Shown: positions 37,483 to 46,435, numbered from the stretch's first letter. The stretch: 64,000 nt of DNA from Parapedobacter flavus (GCF_035818675.1 NZ_JAYKZZ010000001.1:372001-436000); one strand, 5' to 3'. The notes: generated by a model from the sequence alone, not told the origin. Translations and numbers: made by a program.

Positions 37483-37986
37483 TTACGCCTCCAGGTCCTT
37501 CGCACTTTCCACTACTTTCTTTGCCAATTCGGCTTTGTAGGCCAGTAAATTTTGTGTAAGTTGCTCGTTAGCCACCGCTAGGATCTGGGCGGCTAGGATG
37601 CCCGCATTTTTTGCGGCATTGAGCGCTACGGTAGCTACGGGGATGCCATTAGGCATCTGCAGGATGGAGAGCACCGAGTCCCACCCGTCGATGGAGTTGG
37701 ACGATTTTACCGGCACACCGATGACGGGCAGGTGGGTGAGTGATGCTACCATACCGGGAAGGTGGGCCGCACCCCCGGCACCAGCGATGATCACTTTCAG
37801 TCCGCGGGAAGCTGCACTTTTCGCATAGTCGTACATCCGGTCGGGTGTGCGGTGTGCTGATACGATGGATACTTCCACGCGCGCACCCAGCAACTTCAGT
37901 ATCTCTACGGCATCCTGCATAACCGGCAGGTCCGACTTGCTCCCCATGATGATGCCTACTTCTGGTATTGTTGTTTTTGTTGCCAT
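37483..37986 (-). CDS. purE: N5-carboxyaminoimidazole ribonucleotide mutase
   Basis: 167 aa class I PurE, purine biosynthesis: converts N5-CAIR made by PurK to CAIR. Motifs: GIIMGSKSDLPVM at 12-24, SAHRTPDRM near 43, GAGGAAHLPGMVAS near 71 and LQMPNGIPVATVALN near 110. It lies 54 bases downstream of purK on the same strand and ends 9 bases from the convergent HiPIP gene. Confidence 0.97.
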   Translation of the reverse strand: MATKTTIPEVGIIMGSKSDLPVMQDAVEILKLLGARVEVSIVSAHRTPDRMYDYAKSAASRGLKVIIAGAGGAAHLPGMVASLTHLPVIGVPVKSSNSIDGWDSVLSILQMPNGIPVATVALNAAKNAGILAAQILAVANEQLTQNLLAYKAELAKKVVESAKDLEA

Positions 37987-38040
37987 TCGTTAGTTGCCTT
38001 TCGCTATTTGTTTTTTATACGAGCTATCCCTTATCGCCTA

Positions 38041-39183
38041 TCATGTCACCACCTTCAGTATCTGCTGCACTTCCCTTGCAACAGCAATGGCCTGCTCACG
38101 ATCTTCATTGACGATGCACACATGGCCCATTTTGCGGAAGGGCTTGGTGAATTTCTTGCCGTATAGGTGTAAATACACACCTTCCATCGCTAAAATATCC
38201 TCAATCCCTTCGTAGTGCGCTAGCCCTTCGTGGCCCGCTTCGCCCAGCAGGTTCACCATCACGGCATTGGTCCTTATGTCCGTATTGCCGGGGGCAAGGT
38301 TGAAGATGGCCCGTAGGTGCTGCGCAAATTGGGAGGTGAAGTTTCCCTCAATGCTTTGGTGACCACTGTTGTGCGGCCGCGGGGCCAGCTCATTGACCAA
38401 CAACTGGCCATCACGGGTCAGGAACAGTTCCACGGCAAGCAGACCCACAATCTGCAGGTCTTCGGCAATCTTCTTGGCCAGCAGTTCCGCCCGCTGTTGG
38501 ATATCGAAAGATAGGGTGGAAGGCGATATGAGAAACTCGACGAGGTTGGCTTCGGGGTTGAATTCCATTTCCACGCATGGGAAAACGGCGACGTCACCAT
38601 CTGCGTTCCGCGACACAATAATCGCCAGCTCCTTTTCAAAGTCGATCCATTGCTCCACGAGGCTCGGTGCCTCGAAAGCGTTTTCGATATCGGCCTCATT
38701 GGTGATTTTCTTTACTCCACGGCCATCGTAGCCATCCTTTCGGAGTTTTTGGATATACGGTAGGGGTATCGTCGCATTTGCTAAGTTTTCTTTCGACGAT
38801 ATCAGTTGAAACGGCGCTGTTGGGATTTCATTTTGCTTGAAGAACTGCTTTTGCAGCCCTTTGTCTTGTATCAAACGGATTACGCGCGACTGCGGATACA
38901 CTGCTACGCCTTCTTCTTCAAGCTTTTCGAGGGCATCTACATTTACCTTTTCGATTTCGATGGTCACCATGTCGAGCCCTTTTCCGAATGCGTACACGGT
39001 GTCGAAATCATCCAGGGCACCGTGTACAAACTGGTTGCTGAGGTTACGGCAGGGCGCGTTTTTGTCGGGATCAAGTACGTGTACGTTTACATTGAAATTG
39101 ATGGCTTCCTGGATGAGCATGCGGCCTAGTTGCCCGCCACCGAGGATTCCCAATTTCAGTTCGCCATAAAAATCTTTTGCCAT
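38041..39183 (-). CDS. purK: 5-(carboxyamino)imidazole ribonucleotide synthase
   Basis: 380 aa ATP-grasp enzyme that carboxylates AIR with bicarbonate and ATP. Motifs: KLGILGGGQLGRML near 11, DPDKNAPC near 38, KDGYDGRGV near 150 (ATP-grasp Gly loop), EQWIDFEKELAIIV near 177, VNELAPRPHNSGHQSI near 260. Together with purE it forms the usual two-enzyme route. It starts 27 bases after nuoB, so co-transcription with nuoAB is likely. Confidence 0.97.
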   Translation of the reverse strand: MAKDFYGELKLGILGGGQLGRMLIQEAINFNVNVHVLDPDKNAPCRNLSNQFVHGALDDFDTVYAFGKGLDMVTIEIEKVNVDALEKLEEEGVAVYPQSRVIRLIQDKGLQKQFFKQNEIPTAPFQLISSKENLANATIPLPYIQKLRKDGYDGRGVKKITNEADIENAFEAPSLVEQWIDFEKELAIIVSRNADGDVAVFPCVEMEFNPEANLVEFLISPSTLSFDIQQRAELLAKKIAEDLQIVGLLAVELFLTRDGQLLVNELAPRPHNSGHQSIEGNFTSQFAQHLRAIFNLAPGNTDIRTNAVMVNLLGEAGHEGLAHYEGIEDILAMEGVYLHLYGKKFTKPFRKMGHVCIVNEDREQAIAVAREVQQILKVVT

Positions 39184-39210
39184 GATGAAGATTGAAATAT
39201 ACGTTGAAGG

Positions 39211-39714
39211 TTATGCGTGTGTCGATTGCAGTTTATCGCCTACTAGATGTTCCGTTTCTATTTTTTTCTGTAATTCCAAGAAAGCACCGATGAGCGCTTC
39301 GGGCCGCGGCGGGCAGCCCTGTACATAGATGTCTACGGGGATGATGCGGTCTACCCCTTTGACCACATGGTAGCCGTGTTGCCAATAAGGGCCGCCGCAG
39401 TTGGAGCACGACCCCATGGAGATGACATACTTGGGGGCCGGCATCTGCTCGTAGAGCCGACGGATGCGGTCGGCCATTTTGAAGGTGACGGTACCGGCAA
39501 TGATCATCACGTCAGATTGCCGTGGCGAGGGACGTGGGAACACGCCGAACCGGTCCAGATCGTAGGTAGAAGCCATGGCACCCATCATCTCGATAGCGCA
39601 GCAAGCAATACCGAAGCTCATGGGCCACATGGACGATAGCCGGGCCCAGTTGAGCAGGTCATCCAGTTTGGCGATGACAACGCCGTTGCTTTCCAATTGT
39701 TTGTCGATACTCAT
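39211..39714 (-). CDS. nuoB: NADH-quinone oxidoreductase subunit B
   Basis: 167 aa peripheral complex I subunit carrying cluster N2. Ligand cysteines are in IACCAIEMM (two Cys), GSCSNCGG and VQGCPPRPE. The start codon overlaps the nuoA stop by 4 bases (ATGA). No nuoC-nuoN genes follow; purK comes next, so the rest of complex I must be encoded elsewhere. Confidence 0.97.
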   Translation of the reverse strand: MSIDKQLESNGVVIAKLDDLLNWARLSSMWPMSFGIACCAIEMMGAMASTYDLDRFGVFPRPSPRQSDVMIIAGTVTFKMADRIRRLYEQMPAPKYVISMGSCSNCGGPYWQHGYHVVKGVDRIIPVDIYVQGCPPRPEALIGAFLELQKKIETEHLVGDKLQSTHA

Positions 39715-40310
39715 GATGGTGTCGTTCCGGGTTTTCTAAATTTGGGTTTGAAAGCCGGCTTTTTCGGTGCATCGTCAACAGGTGTCGTTTTCTCCGCAGT
39801 CGGGGTTACATTATGGGGACTGAATTTCCGTACACGGTATTGACCGCTGTTCAGCCGATCGTATGCCGATACGGGTATATTTACGTCAACGTGCGGTGTC
39901 ACCGGCCGGGGTTTAATCCATTCCAGATCGCCTTTTTTCCAAACATATACTAAGCCAATGATCAGAATGCCCACGAATAATGTCATCTCCATGAGCGCAA
40001 ACCAGCCCCAGCGCGCGTCGGCAGCAATCAGCTCCGGCTGGCCGAATACGGTTGCCCAGGGAAAGATGAATAGCAATTCCACGTCAAACAGCAGAAAAAC
40101 CAGGGCAATGACATAGAAGCGTGGATTGAACTGTATCCATGCATTGCCTACTGCTTCCTCGCCACATTCGTACGTGCTCAGTTTTTCGGGGGTGGGTTTC
40201 TTGGGCGACAGGATACGGCCCAGCAGTAAGGTGAATAATACCAATAAGAGACCCGCCACTCCGATGAGGAGTATTTTTCCGAATTCGGTTAACTGCGCCG
40301 GGTCATCCAT
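39711..40310 (-). CDS. nuoA: NADH-quinone oxidoreductase subunit A with extended C-terminus
   Basis: 199 aa membrane subunit. Three membrane helices (about 10-32, 66-88, 103-122), the conserved loop STYECGEEAVGNAWIQFN and FLLFDVELLFIFPWA. The family usually stops soon after LEWIKP; here about 65 more residues follow, rich in Pro, Lys and Thr (KKPAFKPKFRKPG), probably disordered and cytosolic. Starts 23 bases after ffh on the same strand. Confidence 0.95.
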   Translation of the reverse strand: MDDPAQLTEFGKILLIGVAGLLLVLFTLLLGRILSPKKPTPEKLSTYECGEEAVGNAWIQFNPRFYVIALVFLLFDVELLFIFPWATVFGQPELIAADARWGWFALMEMTLFVGILIIGLVYVWKKGDLEWIKPRPVTPHVDVNIPVSAYDRLNSGQYRVRKFSPHNVTPTAEKTTPVDDAPKKPAFKPKFRKPGTTPS

Positions 40311-40333
40311 GATTCAAAGGTAGTGATTTTTTA

Positions 40334-41674
40334 TTATCTCCCCATCGGCATTTTCGGTGTGCCCTTCATCATGCGGGCCATGGCTGCCGGGTTAGACATT
40401 TGTTTCATCACCTTGCGCATGTCGCCGAATTGCTTCATCAGCTTATTGACTTCCACCAATTCCGTACCCGATCCTTTGGCAATACGTGTCCGGCGTCTCT
40501 GGTCGATCACGTCGGGGTTCTCCCGTTCATAAGGCGTCATGGAGTTGATGATGGCTTCGATGGGTTTGAATGCGTCGTCGTCGATTTCCACGTCTTTCAT
40601 CGCCTTGCCCACACCGGGTATCATCCCCATGAGATCCTTCATGTTGCCCATCTTTTTAATCTGCTGGATCTGGCTCTTGAAGTCGTTGAAGTCGAATTTG
40701 TTCTTCCGTATTTTACGTTGCAGCTCGGCCGCTTCCTTCTCGTCGAACTGTTGCTGGGCACGCTCTACAAGCGATACTACGTCGCCCATACCCAATATCC
40801 GCGAAGCCATCCGGTCGGGGTGGAACACGTCGAGTGCTTCCATCTTTTCGCCCGTACCGATGAATTTGATGGGTTTGTTGACCACCGACTTGATCGACAA
40901 GGCGGCGCCGCCGCGGGTATCGCCATCCAGTTTGGTGAGCACCGCCCCGGTAAAGTCGAGCCGATCGTTGAAGGCTTTGGCCGTATTGACGGCGTCCTGG
41001 CCGGTCATGGCGTCTACTACGAAGAGGATTTCGTGCGGTTGCGTCGCGTCTTTTACCGCCGATATTTCGTTCATCAAGGCTTCATCGATCGCGAGGCGGC
41101 CGGCGGTATCCACGATAACTACGTTGTACCCTTTTTGCTTGGCCTCGGCAACACCCGCTTGTGCAATGCCGATGGGATCGTTGGATTCCCTGTCGGTATA
41201 TACCGGCACATCCACCTGTTGGCTGAGCACTTCGAGCTGGTCGATAGCTGCCGGCCGGTATACGTCGCCTGCTACCAGCAGCGGCTTTTTACCTTTGCTT
41301 TCTTTGAGGTATTTGGCCAGCTTGCCCGAGAAGGTGGTTTTACCCGCCCCGTTGAGCCCCGCGATGAGGATGACGGTGGGGTTATTGCTGACATCCAGTT
41401 CCGTGGTGGAACCGCCCATCAGTTCGGTCAGCTCATCGTTCATGATTTTGGTGAGCAATTGGCCGGGGGATATGCTTGTCAGCACATTCTGGCCCAGTGC
41501 CTTTTGCTTCACCTCATCGGTAAACGCCTTGGCGGTTTTGTAGTTCACGTCGGCATCGAGCAATGCCTTGCGGATTTCCTTCATGGTCTCCGCAACGTTG
41601 ATCTCGGTAATATTTCCCTGGCCTTTTAATACCTTGAAGGCCCTATCTAACTTATCCTGTAGGTTCTGAAACAT
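40334..41674 (-). CDS. ffh: Signal recognition particle protein
   Basis: 446 aa SRP GTPase. N domain about 1-95, G domain with AGLNGAGKTTFSGKL near 105, DVYRPAAIDQL, DTAGRL near 190, TKLDGDTRGGAALS near 245, and GTGEKMEALDVFHPDRMASRILGMGD; methionine-rich M domain to the end (MKQFGDMRKVMKQM). Targets nascent membrane proteins with SRP RNA and FtsY. Heads a minus-strand run ffh-nuoA-nuoB-purK-purE. Confidence 0.98.
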   Translation of the reverse strand: MFQNLQDKLDRAFKVLKGQGNITEINVAETMKEIRKALLDADVNYKTAKAFTDEVKQKALGQNVLTSISPGQLLTKIMNDELTELMGGSTTELDVSNNPTVILIAGLNGAGKTTFSGKLAKYLKESKGKKPLLVAGDVYRPAAIDQLEVLSQQVDVPVYTDRESNDPIGIAQAGVAEAKQKGYNVVIVDTAGRLAIDEALMNEISAVKDATQPHEILFVVDAMTGQDAVNTAKAFNDRLDFTGAVLTKLDGDTRGGAALSIKSVVNKPIKFIGTGEKMEALDVFHPDRMASRILGMGDVVSLVERAQQQFDEKEAAELQRKIRKNKFDFNDFKSQIQQIKKMGNMKDLMGMIPGVGKAMKDVEIDDDAFKPIEAIINSMTPYERENPDVIDQRRRTRIAKGSGTELVEVNKLMKQFGDMRKVMKQMSNPAAMARMMKGTPKMPMGR

Positions 41675-41705
41675 CGTCAGTTGTAAAATAAAATGGAACG
41701 AGGTG

Positions 41706-41713
41706 CAAAGGTA
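41706..41713 (-). promoter_or_regulatory. Candidate -7 box of ffh
   Basis: On the minus strand the bases read TACCTTTG, an exact TAnnTTTG match 32 bases before the ffh start. No clear -33 element was found. Confidence 0.5.
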
Positions 41714-41724
41714 CGAAATCTGTT

Positions 41725-41756
41725 ATAAAAATAGTCCGCCCACCCCAAGGGCGGAC
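41725..41756 (-). terminator. Rho-independent terminator of the metallopeptidase gene
   Basis: Perfect 8-base stem GTCCGCCC (41734-41741) and GGGCGGAC (41749-41756) around a 7-base loop. On the minus strand it is followed by TATTTTTAT. It lies between the stop of the zinc peptidase gene and the ffh promoter. Confidence 0.8.
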
Positions 41757-41790
41757 GGACCTTTCTAACCTCTTGCTTTGAAAAAAATCG

Positions 41791-42480
41791 TTACTCCCTT
41801 CTGCCCAGCAGCATGCTGGCGTAGTAGAGTAGGGTGACCAATGATGACAGGGCTGCCACCACATACGTCATTGCTGCCCACCAAAGGGCATCTTTTGCCC
41901 CAGCATGCTCTGCGCTGCTGTGGGTAATGTTTTTATTGTCGAGCCACGCCAATGCACGCTTAGACGCATCGAACTCAACGGGCAGCGTTACGAACGAGAA
42001 AATCGTGGTGATGGCTAGTGCGGCCACGCCGACTGCCAGTACATATGGATTATTAATGAATATCATCAACAACACACCAATCATCAATACCCACGTAACC
42101 ATGTTGGAAGCTACGCTCACGATGGGCACCATCGCCGAGCGGAACTGCAGCCAGGAGTATGCCTTGGCGTGCTGCACGGCGTGGCCGCATTCGTGGGCTG
42201 CCACGGCTGCCGCGGCAATGCTACGACCGCTGTATACCTCGGGGCTCAGGTTTACCGTTCGGTTGGCGGGGTTGTAATGGTCGCTCAACCGACCCTGTGC
42301 CGAAACGATCTGTACGTCGTAAATGCCATTATCGTGTAGCATTTTCTCTGCCACGTCCCTACCGGTCATCCCGCTGCTGAGCGGGGTCTCCGAATACTTC
42401 TTGAATTTGCTCTTGAAGCGCCACTGCACGATCATGCTCACCAGCATGATACCGCCAAAAATAATCCAATAACTGATCAT
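41791..42480 (-). CDS. YugP-type membrane zinc metallopeptidase
   Basis: 229 aa of the neutral zinc metallopeptidase family (DUF1/YugP). An N-terminal membrane helix (residues 2-20), then RDVAEKMLHDNGIYDVQIV, NLSPEVYSGRSIAAAAVAAHECGHAVQHA with the HExxH zinc motif near 116-120, and three further helices at about 125-180 and 205-225. Monocistronic, closed by a hairpin terminator. Natural substrate unknown. Confidence 0.93.
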   Translation of the reverse strand: MISYWIIFGGIMLVSMIVQWRFKSKFKKYSETPLSSGMTGRDVAEKMLHDNGIYDVQIVSAQGRLSDHYNPANRTVNLSPEVYSGRSIAAAAVAAHECGHAVQHAKAYSWLQFRSAMVPIVSVASNMVTWVLMIGVLLMIFINNPYVLAVGVAALAITTIFSFVTLPVEFDASKRALAWLDNKNITHSSAEHAGAKDALWWAAMTYVVAALSSLVTLLYYASMLLGRRE

Positions 42481-42719
42481 AATATTTTTCTTTGTTGCTG
42501 TTTGCCTTTTGCTGTTTTGCCCGCTATGTGCTACGATCCCTAATTTTACTCACACGTTCACAGACCACTTACTCACTTAGCCGGACAAAAAACATACCGA
42601 ACACTTATCGCTGACGATATGACGTTTTACGGTCGTTACGAATATAAAAAAATCGTTGTTGGCCTGCAAATCCGTCGGGAGGTTTAAGTAATTATAATGA
42701 CAAAGTTGCACGGATTAGC

Positions 42720-43286
42720 AACCACTACATGGATTAGCCTAAACCGGAGTACGGATGGCTCAACCCCTACATGGATTAGCTTAGCCCCTACATGGATTCG
42801 CCCAAACCGGAGTACGGAACGCGCAACCCCTACATGGATTTGCTTAAACCCTACATGGATTCGCCCAAACCGGAGTACGGATGGCTCAACCCCTCCATGG
42901 ATTAGCTTAGCCCCTACATGGATTCGCCCAAACCGGAGTACGGAAGGCGCAACCCCTACATGGATTAGCTAAGCCCCTACATGGATTCGCCCAAACCGGA
43001 GTACGGATGGCTCAACCCCTACATGGATTTGCTCAACCCCTACATGGATTCGCCCAAACCGGAGTACGGATGGCTCAACCCCTACATGGATTAGCCTAAC
43101 CCCTACATGGATTCGTCCAAACCGGAGTACGGAAGACCTAACCCCTACATGGATTAGCTCAACCCCTACATGGATTCGTCCAAACCGGAGTACGGAACGC
43201 TCAACCCCTACATGGATTAGCCCAAACCGGAGTACGGAAGGCGTAACCCCTACATGGATTAGCTCAAACCGGAGTACGGAAAGCGC
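42720..43286. repeat. Exact 21-base, two-motif tandem array (27 units)
   Basis: Twenty-seven consecutive 21-base units without a single insertion or deletion. Unit A has the core CCCTACATGGATT, unit B the core ACCGGAGTACGGA; both end in a variable GCNN(N)AA-like joint. The order is A-B then AAB repeated seven times, then A-B, A-B, making a 63-base higher-order repeat. A and B share about 12 of 21 positions and the interrupted core TAC..GGAT..GC, so they may derive from one ancestor. Degenerate units flank it (about 42,702-42,719 and 43,287-43,300). The array fills most of the 892-base gap between the zinc peptidase and frr genes; the remaining flanks (42,481-42,700 and 43,300-43,372) show nothing else recognised. 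Confidence 0.95.
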
Positions 43287-43372
43287 AATCCGGAGAGCAG
43301 CATGCAGAGCCCTCGTATACCCAGAGCTAACTACAATAAGTAAATGTCAGAATTTCACGCTAATAACAGCCG

Positions 43373-43936
43373 TTAAACCGTCATGATATCTTTTTCCTTC
43401 GCTTCGGCCAATTGATCGACCTTGGTGATGTAGGTGTCAGTAAGTTTCTGAACCTCGGCCTCACCGGCCTTGATTTCATCTTCGGATACGCCGTCGGCTT
43501 TCAGCTTCTTGATGGTATCATTGGCATCCTTGCGGATGTTGCGCACGGCTACGCGCCCTCTTTCGGCCTCCTCCTTTACTTTCTTTACCAGATCGCGGCG
43601 ACGCTCTTCGGTGAGCGGTGGGATATTGAGCCGGATGATGCTGCCATCATTCTGGGGCGTCAACCCGATGTTGGCATCGAGGATGGCTTTTTCGATCGGG
43701 GCCAGCATGGTTTTCTCCCAAGGTTGCACCACCAGTGTACGGGCATCGGGGGTGTTGATGTTGCTTACCTGCGCCAGTGGTGTGGCTGTACCGTAGTAAT
43801 CTACGTGTATGCCGTCGAGCATGGAAGGCATGGCCTTGCCCGCACGGATTTTAACGAGCTCCGACTCGGCGAATGCCACCGCTTTGTTCATCTGCTCGGT
43901 ACTATCTTCCAGTTGTAAGGATATCAGTTCGTCCAT
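43373..43936 (-). CDS. frr: Ribosome recycling factor
   Basis: 187 aa from the ATG at 43936 (MDELISLQLEDSTEQMNKAV), which matches the usual length of 185; the frame runs ten codons further upstream but that part is not family-like. Helical domain I plus beta domain with VDYYGTATPLAQVSNI, RLNIPPLTEERRRDLVK and the C-terminal helix IKAGEAEVQKLTDTYI. Splits post-termination ribosomes with EF-G. Directly downstream of pyrH, as in most bacteria. Confidence 0.97.
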   Translation of the reverse strand: MDELISLQLEDSTEQMNKAVAFAESELVKIRAGKAMPSMLDGIHVDYYGTATPLAQVSNINTPDARTLVVQPWEKTMLAPIEKAILDANIGLTPQNDGSIIRLNIPPLTEERRRDLVKKVKEEAERGRVAVRNIRKDANDTIKKLKADGVSEDEIKAGEAEVQKLTDTYITKVDQLAEAKEKDIMTV

Positions 43937-43972
43937 GGTTATGCGTTTATTATATGGGTTAGTCAACAGTCG

Positions 43973-44680
43973 TTATTCTCGTACTAGCGTACCAACATGT
44001 TCTCCATTTGCCAACCGGGCGAGGTTACCGGGCTTGTTCATGTCGAAAACAATGATGGGTAGTTTATTCTCCTGGCACAGGGTGAAGGCGGTCATATCCA
44101 TCACGCTGAGGCCGCGGTTATACACATCTTGGAAGGTGATCTCGTCAAAACGGGTGGCCGATGCATCTTTCAGCGGATCGGCGGTATAGATGCCGTCTAC
44201 ACGGGTACCTTTGAGTACCACATCGGCATTGATTTCGATGGCGCGGAGTGACGCTGCTGTATCGGTAGTGAAATAGGGGTTACCCGTACCGGCACCGAAG
44301 ATAACCACGCGGCCTTTTTCGAGGTGGCGCACCGCCCGCCTGCGGATAAAAGGCTCACAGATCTGCTCCATTTTGATGGCCGTGAGTAGGCGAGTTTTTA
44401 TTTCGAGTTTCTCGAGGGCATCCTGCAGCGCCATGCTGTTGATCACCGTGGCCAACATACCCATATAGTCGGCCTGCACACGATCCATGCCCGCCTTTTC
44501 GGCACTGAGCCCGCGGTAGATGTTGCCGCCACCGATAACGATGGCGATTTCCATCCCCTTGCCGTGGATTTCCTTGATGTCTTTAGCGTATTGGGCGACG
44601 CGGTTGATGTCGATACCATATTGCTGGTCGCCCATGAGGGCCTCACCGCTGAGTTTGAGTAGGATGCGCTTGTATTTCAT
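43973..44680 (-). CDS. pyrH: UMP kinase
   Basis: 235 aa from ATG 44680 (MKYKRILLKLSGEAL). The frame extends 57 codons upstream but that would run into bshA and is unlike the family. Amino-acid-kinase fold: KLSGEALMG, IVIGGGNIYRG near 58, MGMLATVINSMALQDALE, GAGTGNPYFTTDTAASLRA near 135 and DMNKPGNL near the end. Phosphorylates UMP to UDP. The promoter box lies just upstream at 44715. Confidence 0.97.
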   Translation of the reverse strand: MKYKRILLKLSGEALMGDQQYGIDINRVAQYAKDIKEIHGKGMEIAIVIGGGNIYRGLSAEKAGMDRVQADYMGMLATVINSMALQDALEKLEIKTRLLTAIKMEQICEPFIRRRAVRHLEKGRVVIFGAGTGNPYFTTDTAASLRAIEINADVVLKGTRVDGIYTADPLKDASATRFDEITFQDVYNRGLSVMDMTAFTLCQENKLPIIVFDMNKPGNLARLANGEHVGTLVRE

Positions 44681-44714
44681 ATTTTTACTGTCTTGGAAGG
44701 GGACTCCCAAGCGC

Positions 44715-44722
44715 CAAAGATA
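44715..44722 (-). promoter_or_regulatory. Candidate -7 box of pyrH-frr
   Basis: The minus strand reads TATCTTTG, an exact TAnnTTTG match, 34 bases before the pyrH start and just past the bshA stop. Confidence 0.5.
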
Positions 44723-44733
44723 AAAGAAATTTT

Positions 44734-45861
44734 TTAACTGCCAGCGATGACTTCTTTGTAATACTGTTCGTATAACGGCATGATGTTGGCCAGCTGGAAA
44801 TCCTTGGCCCGGTTCAGTGCTGCTTCCTTGAACTGTTGCAGCCGATCGCAATCTTCCAATATATAAATAGCATGGGCCGCCATCGCATCCACGTCACCTG
44901 TCTCAGCGAGAAATCCGGTTACCCCATCGATATTCAGTTCGGGCAGCCCGCCCGTGTTTGATGAGATGACGGGGACCTTGCAGGCCATGGCTTCCAGGGC
45001 GGCCAAGCCGAAACTTTCCGAACCGGAAGGGATGAGGAACAGGTCGGACACCGAGAGGATTTCTTCAACGGCATCTTGTTTTCCCAGAAAGCGGATGTCG
45101 TTGGCTACACCGAGCTCACGCGACAATTGTTCGGCTGCGGTACGTTCAGGTCCGTCGCCCACCATCAGCAGCTTGCTGGGGATTTTCTCCTGCACCTTCT
45201 TGAAGATACGGATCACATCGGTGGTGCGCTTCACCTTCCGGAAGTTAGAAGTGTGCACCAGCACGCGTTCGTCGCCGGGGGCGATGGCCTGTTTGAAATG
45301 CTGCCGCGGCTGGAGGTTGAACCGACCCAGATCGATAAAGTTCGGTATAACCCGGATTTCGCGCTTGATGTCGAAATGATCCAATGTCTCCGCTTTCAGG
45401 TTTTCGGAAACCGCCGTAACCCCGTCCGACTGGTTGATGGAAAAAGTAACCACCGGACTGTAGCTGGCGTCTTTACCCACCAAGGTGATGTCCGTGCCGT
45501 GCAATGTGGTGACTACCGGTATATTGATGCCATAGGTGGCCAGGATCTGCTTGGCCATGAACGCCGCTGAGGCGTGCGGGATGGCGTAATGCACATGCAG
45601 TACATCTAGTTTTTCAAACCGTACTACATCCACTAGCTTGCTCGCCAATGCGAGTTCGTAGGGGGGGAAGTCGAACAACGGGTATTTGGATATCGTTACC
45701 TCATGGTAGTAGAGGTTTTCCGAAAAGAAATCCAGCCGGGCCGGTTGGCTGTAGGTGATGAAGTGAATCTGGTGCCCATTAGCAGCCAAAGCCTTACCCA
45801 ATTCCGTAGCAACTACACCGCTTCCACCAAAGGTGGGATAACATACGATACCGATTTTCAT
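44734..45861 (-). CDS. bshA: N-acetyl-alpha-D-glucosaminyl L-malate synthase
   Basis: 375 aa from ATG 45861 (MKIGIVCYPTFGGSGVVATELG); an upstream in-frame ATG gives an unlikely extension. GT4/GT-B glycosyltransferase: N-terminal HVHYAIPHASAAFMAKQIL near 95 and TTLHGTDITLVG near 120, C-terminal SNFRKVKR, GDGPER and the E-x7-E-type segment GSESFGLAALEAMACKVPVI. First step of bacillithiol synthesis, which replaces glutathione in many Bacteroidota. The bshB and bshC genes are not in the window. Confidence 0.95.
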   Translation of the reverse strand: MKIGIVCYPTFGGSGVVATELGKALAANGHQIHFITYSQPARLDFFSENLYYHEVTISKYPLFDFPPYELALASKLVDVVRFEKLDVLHVHYAIPHASAAFMAKQILATYGINIPVVTTLHGTDITLVGKDASYSPVVTFSINQSDGVTAVSENLKAETLDHFDIKREIRVIPNFIDLGRFNLQPRQHFKQAIAPGDERVLVHTSNFRKVKRTTDVIRIFKKVQEKIPSKLLMVGDGPERTAAEQLSRELGVANDIRFLGKQDAVEEILSVSDLFLIPSGSESFGLAALEAMACKVPVISSNTGGLPELNIDGVTGFLAETGDVDAMAAHAIYILEDCDRLQQFKEAALNRAKDFQLANIMPLYEQYYKEVIAGS

Positions 45862-45989
45862 GTACTGCCGTATTTGTTGCCAGCAAAGTACGGATAAATT
45901 TCCCGTTGGGATATTCATACGAACGTAAAAAGATTGGGATAATCAAACGTTTTGACGGCTTTTGTAAAAACTAAAGAATTAATTATGAA

Positions 45990-46014
45990 ACTATAATATT
46001 AGTTTGTACCTTTG
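45990..46014 (+). promoter_or_regulatory. Promoter with BlaI-like operator dyad
   Basis: TACCTTTG at 46007-46014 is a perfect -7 box, 40 bases before the blaI-type start. ACTATAATATTAGT at 45990-46003 has symmetric ACTA/TAGT ends, like the TACTA/TAGTA half-sites of BlaI/MecI operators, and lies inside the promoter spacer. Another ACTA occurs 20 bases upstream at 45970. Autoregulation is the simple reading. Confidence 0.5.
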
Positions 46015-46054
46015 GTGATGTAAACAGGATGGATTTAACGAAAAATAAGATACA

Positions 46055-46435
46055 ATGAAAGAACTCAAGGAACTGACGCGTGCTGAAGAACAGATCATGC
46101 AGGAACTATGGGACCTGAAGAAAGGTTTTGTCAAAGACATTATCGAGCGGCTGCCCGATCCCAAGCCGGCTTACAATACGGTGTCCACCATTGTACGGAT
46201 ATTGGAGACCAAGGGTTTTGTGGCCCATGAGGCATTCGGCAAAAGCCACCGGTACTACGCCGTGGTATCCAAAGAAGACTACCGCACGTTTGCGGCGGGT
46301 AAGCTGCTTCACGGTTATTTCGACAATTCGGCGAGGAACATGCTTTCGTTCTTCCTTGACGAGCAGAAGCTCGATTTGAAGGATGCCGACGAGTTGTTGA
46401 AGCTGCTTGAAGACGCAAAGAAGAAGAAAAAGTAA
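46055..46435 (+). CDS. BlaI/MecI/CopY-family transcriptional regulator
   Basis: 126 aa winged-helix repressor, standard length. LTRAEEQIMQELWDLKKGFV at the start, PAYNTVSTIVRILETKGFV recognition helix near 45-62, then the wing (EAFGKSHRYYAVVS) and C-terminal dimer helices. These repressors are cleaved or released when a partner M56 sensor protease is triggered; such a gene follows 38 bases downstream. Confidence 0.95.
   Translation: MKELKELTRAEEQIMQELWDLKKGFVKDIIERLPDPKPAYNTVSTIVRILETKGFVAHEAFGKSHRYYAVVSKEDYRTFAAGKLLHGYFDNSARNMLSFFLDEQKLDLKDADELLKLLEDAKKKKK

Noticed and set aside
40400..41629. 409-codon frame antisense to ffh
   Set aside because: It lies entirely opposite the conserved ffh gene and shows low-complexity, family-less composition; a shadow frame.
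42697..42972. Plus-strand 91-codon frame across the tandem array (TWISLAPTWIRPNRST-type repeats)
   Set aside because: A 21-base period keeps any stop-free frame open; the frame ends within the array, has no recognisable start signals and no family.
42720..43286. CRISPR array
   Set aside because: The units are contiguous 21-mers of two types with no unique spacers and no cas genes nearby.
44681..44851. 57-codon N-terminal extension of pyrH
   Set aside because: Overlaps bshA, is unlike UMP kinases, and the promoter box at 44715 lies inside it.
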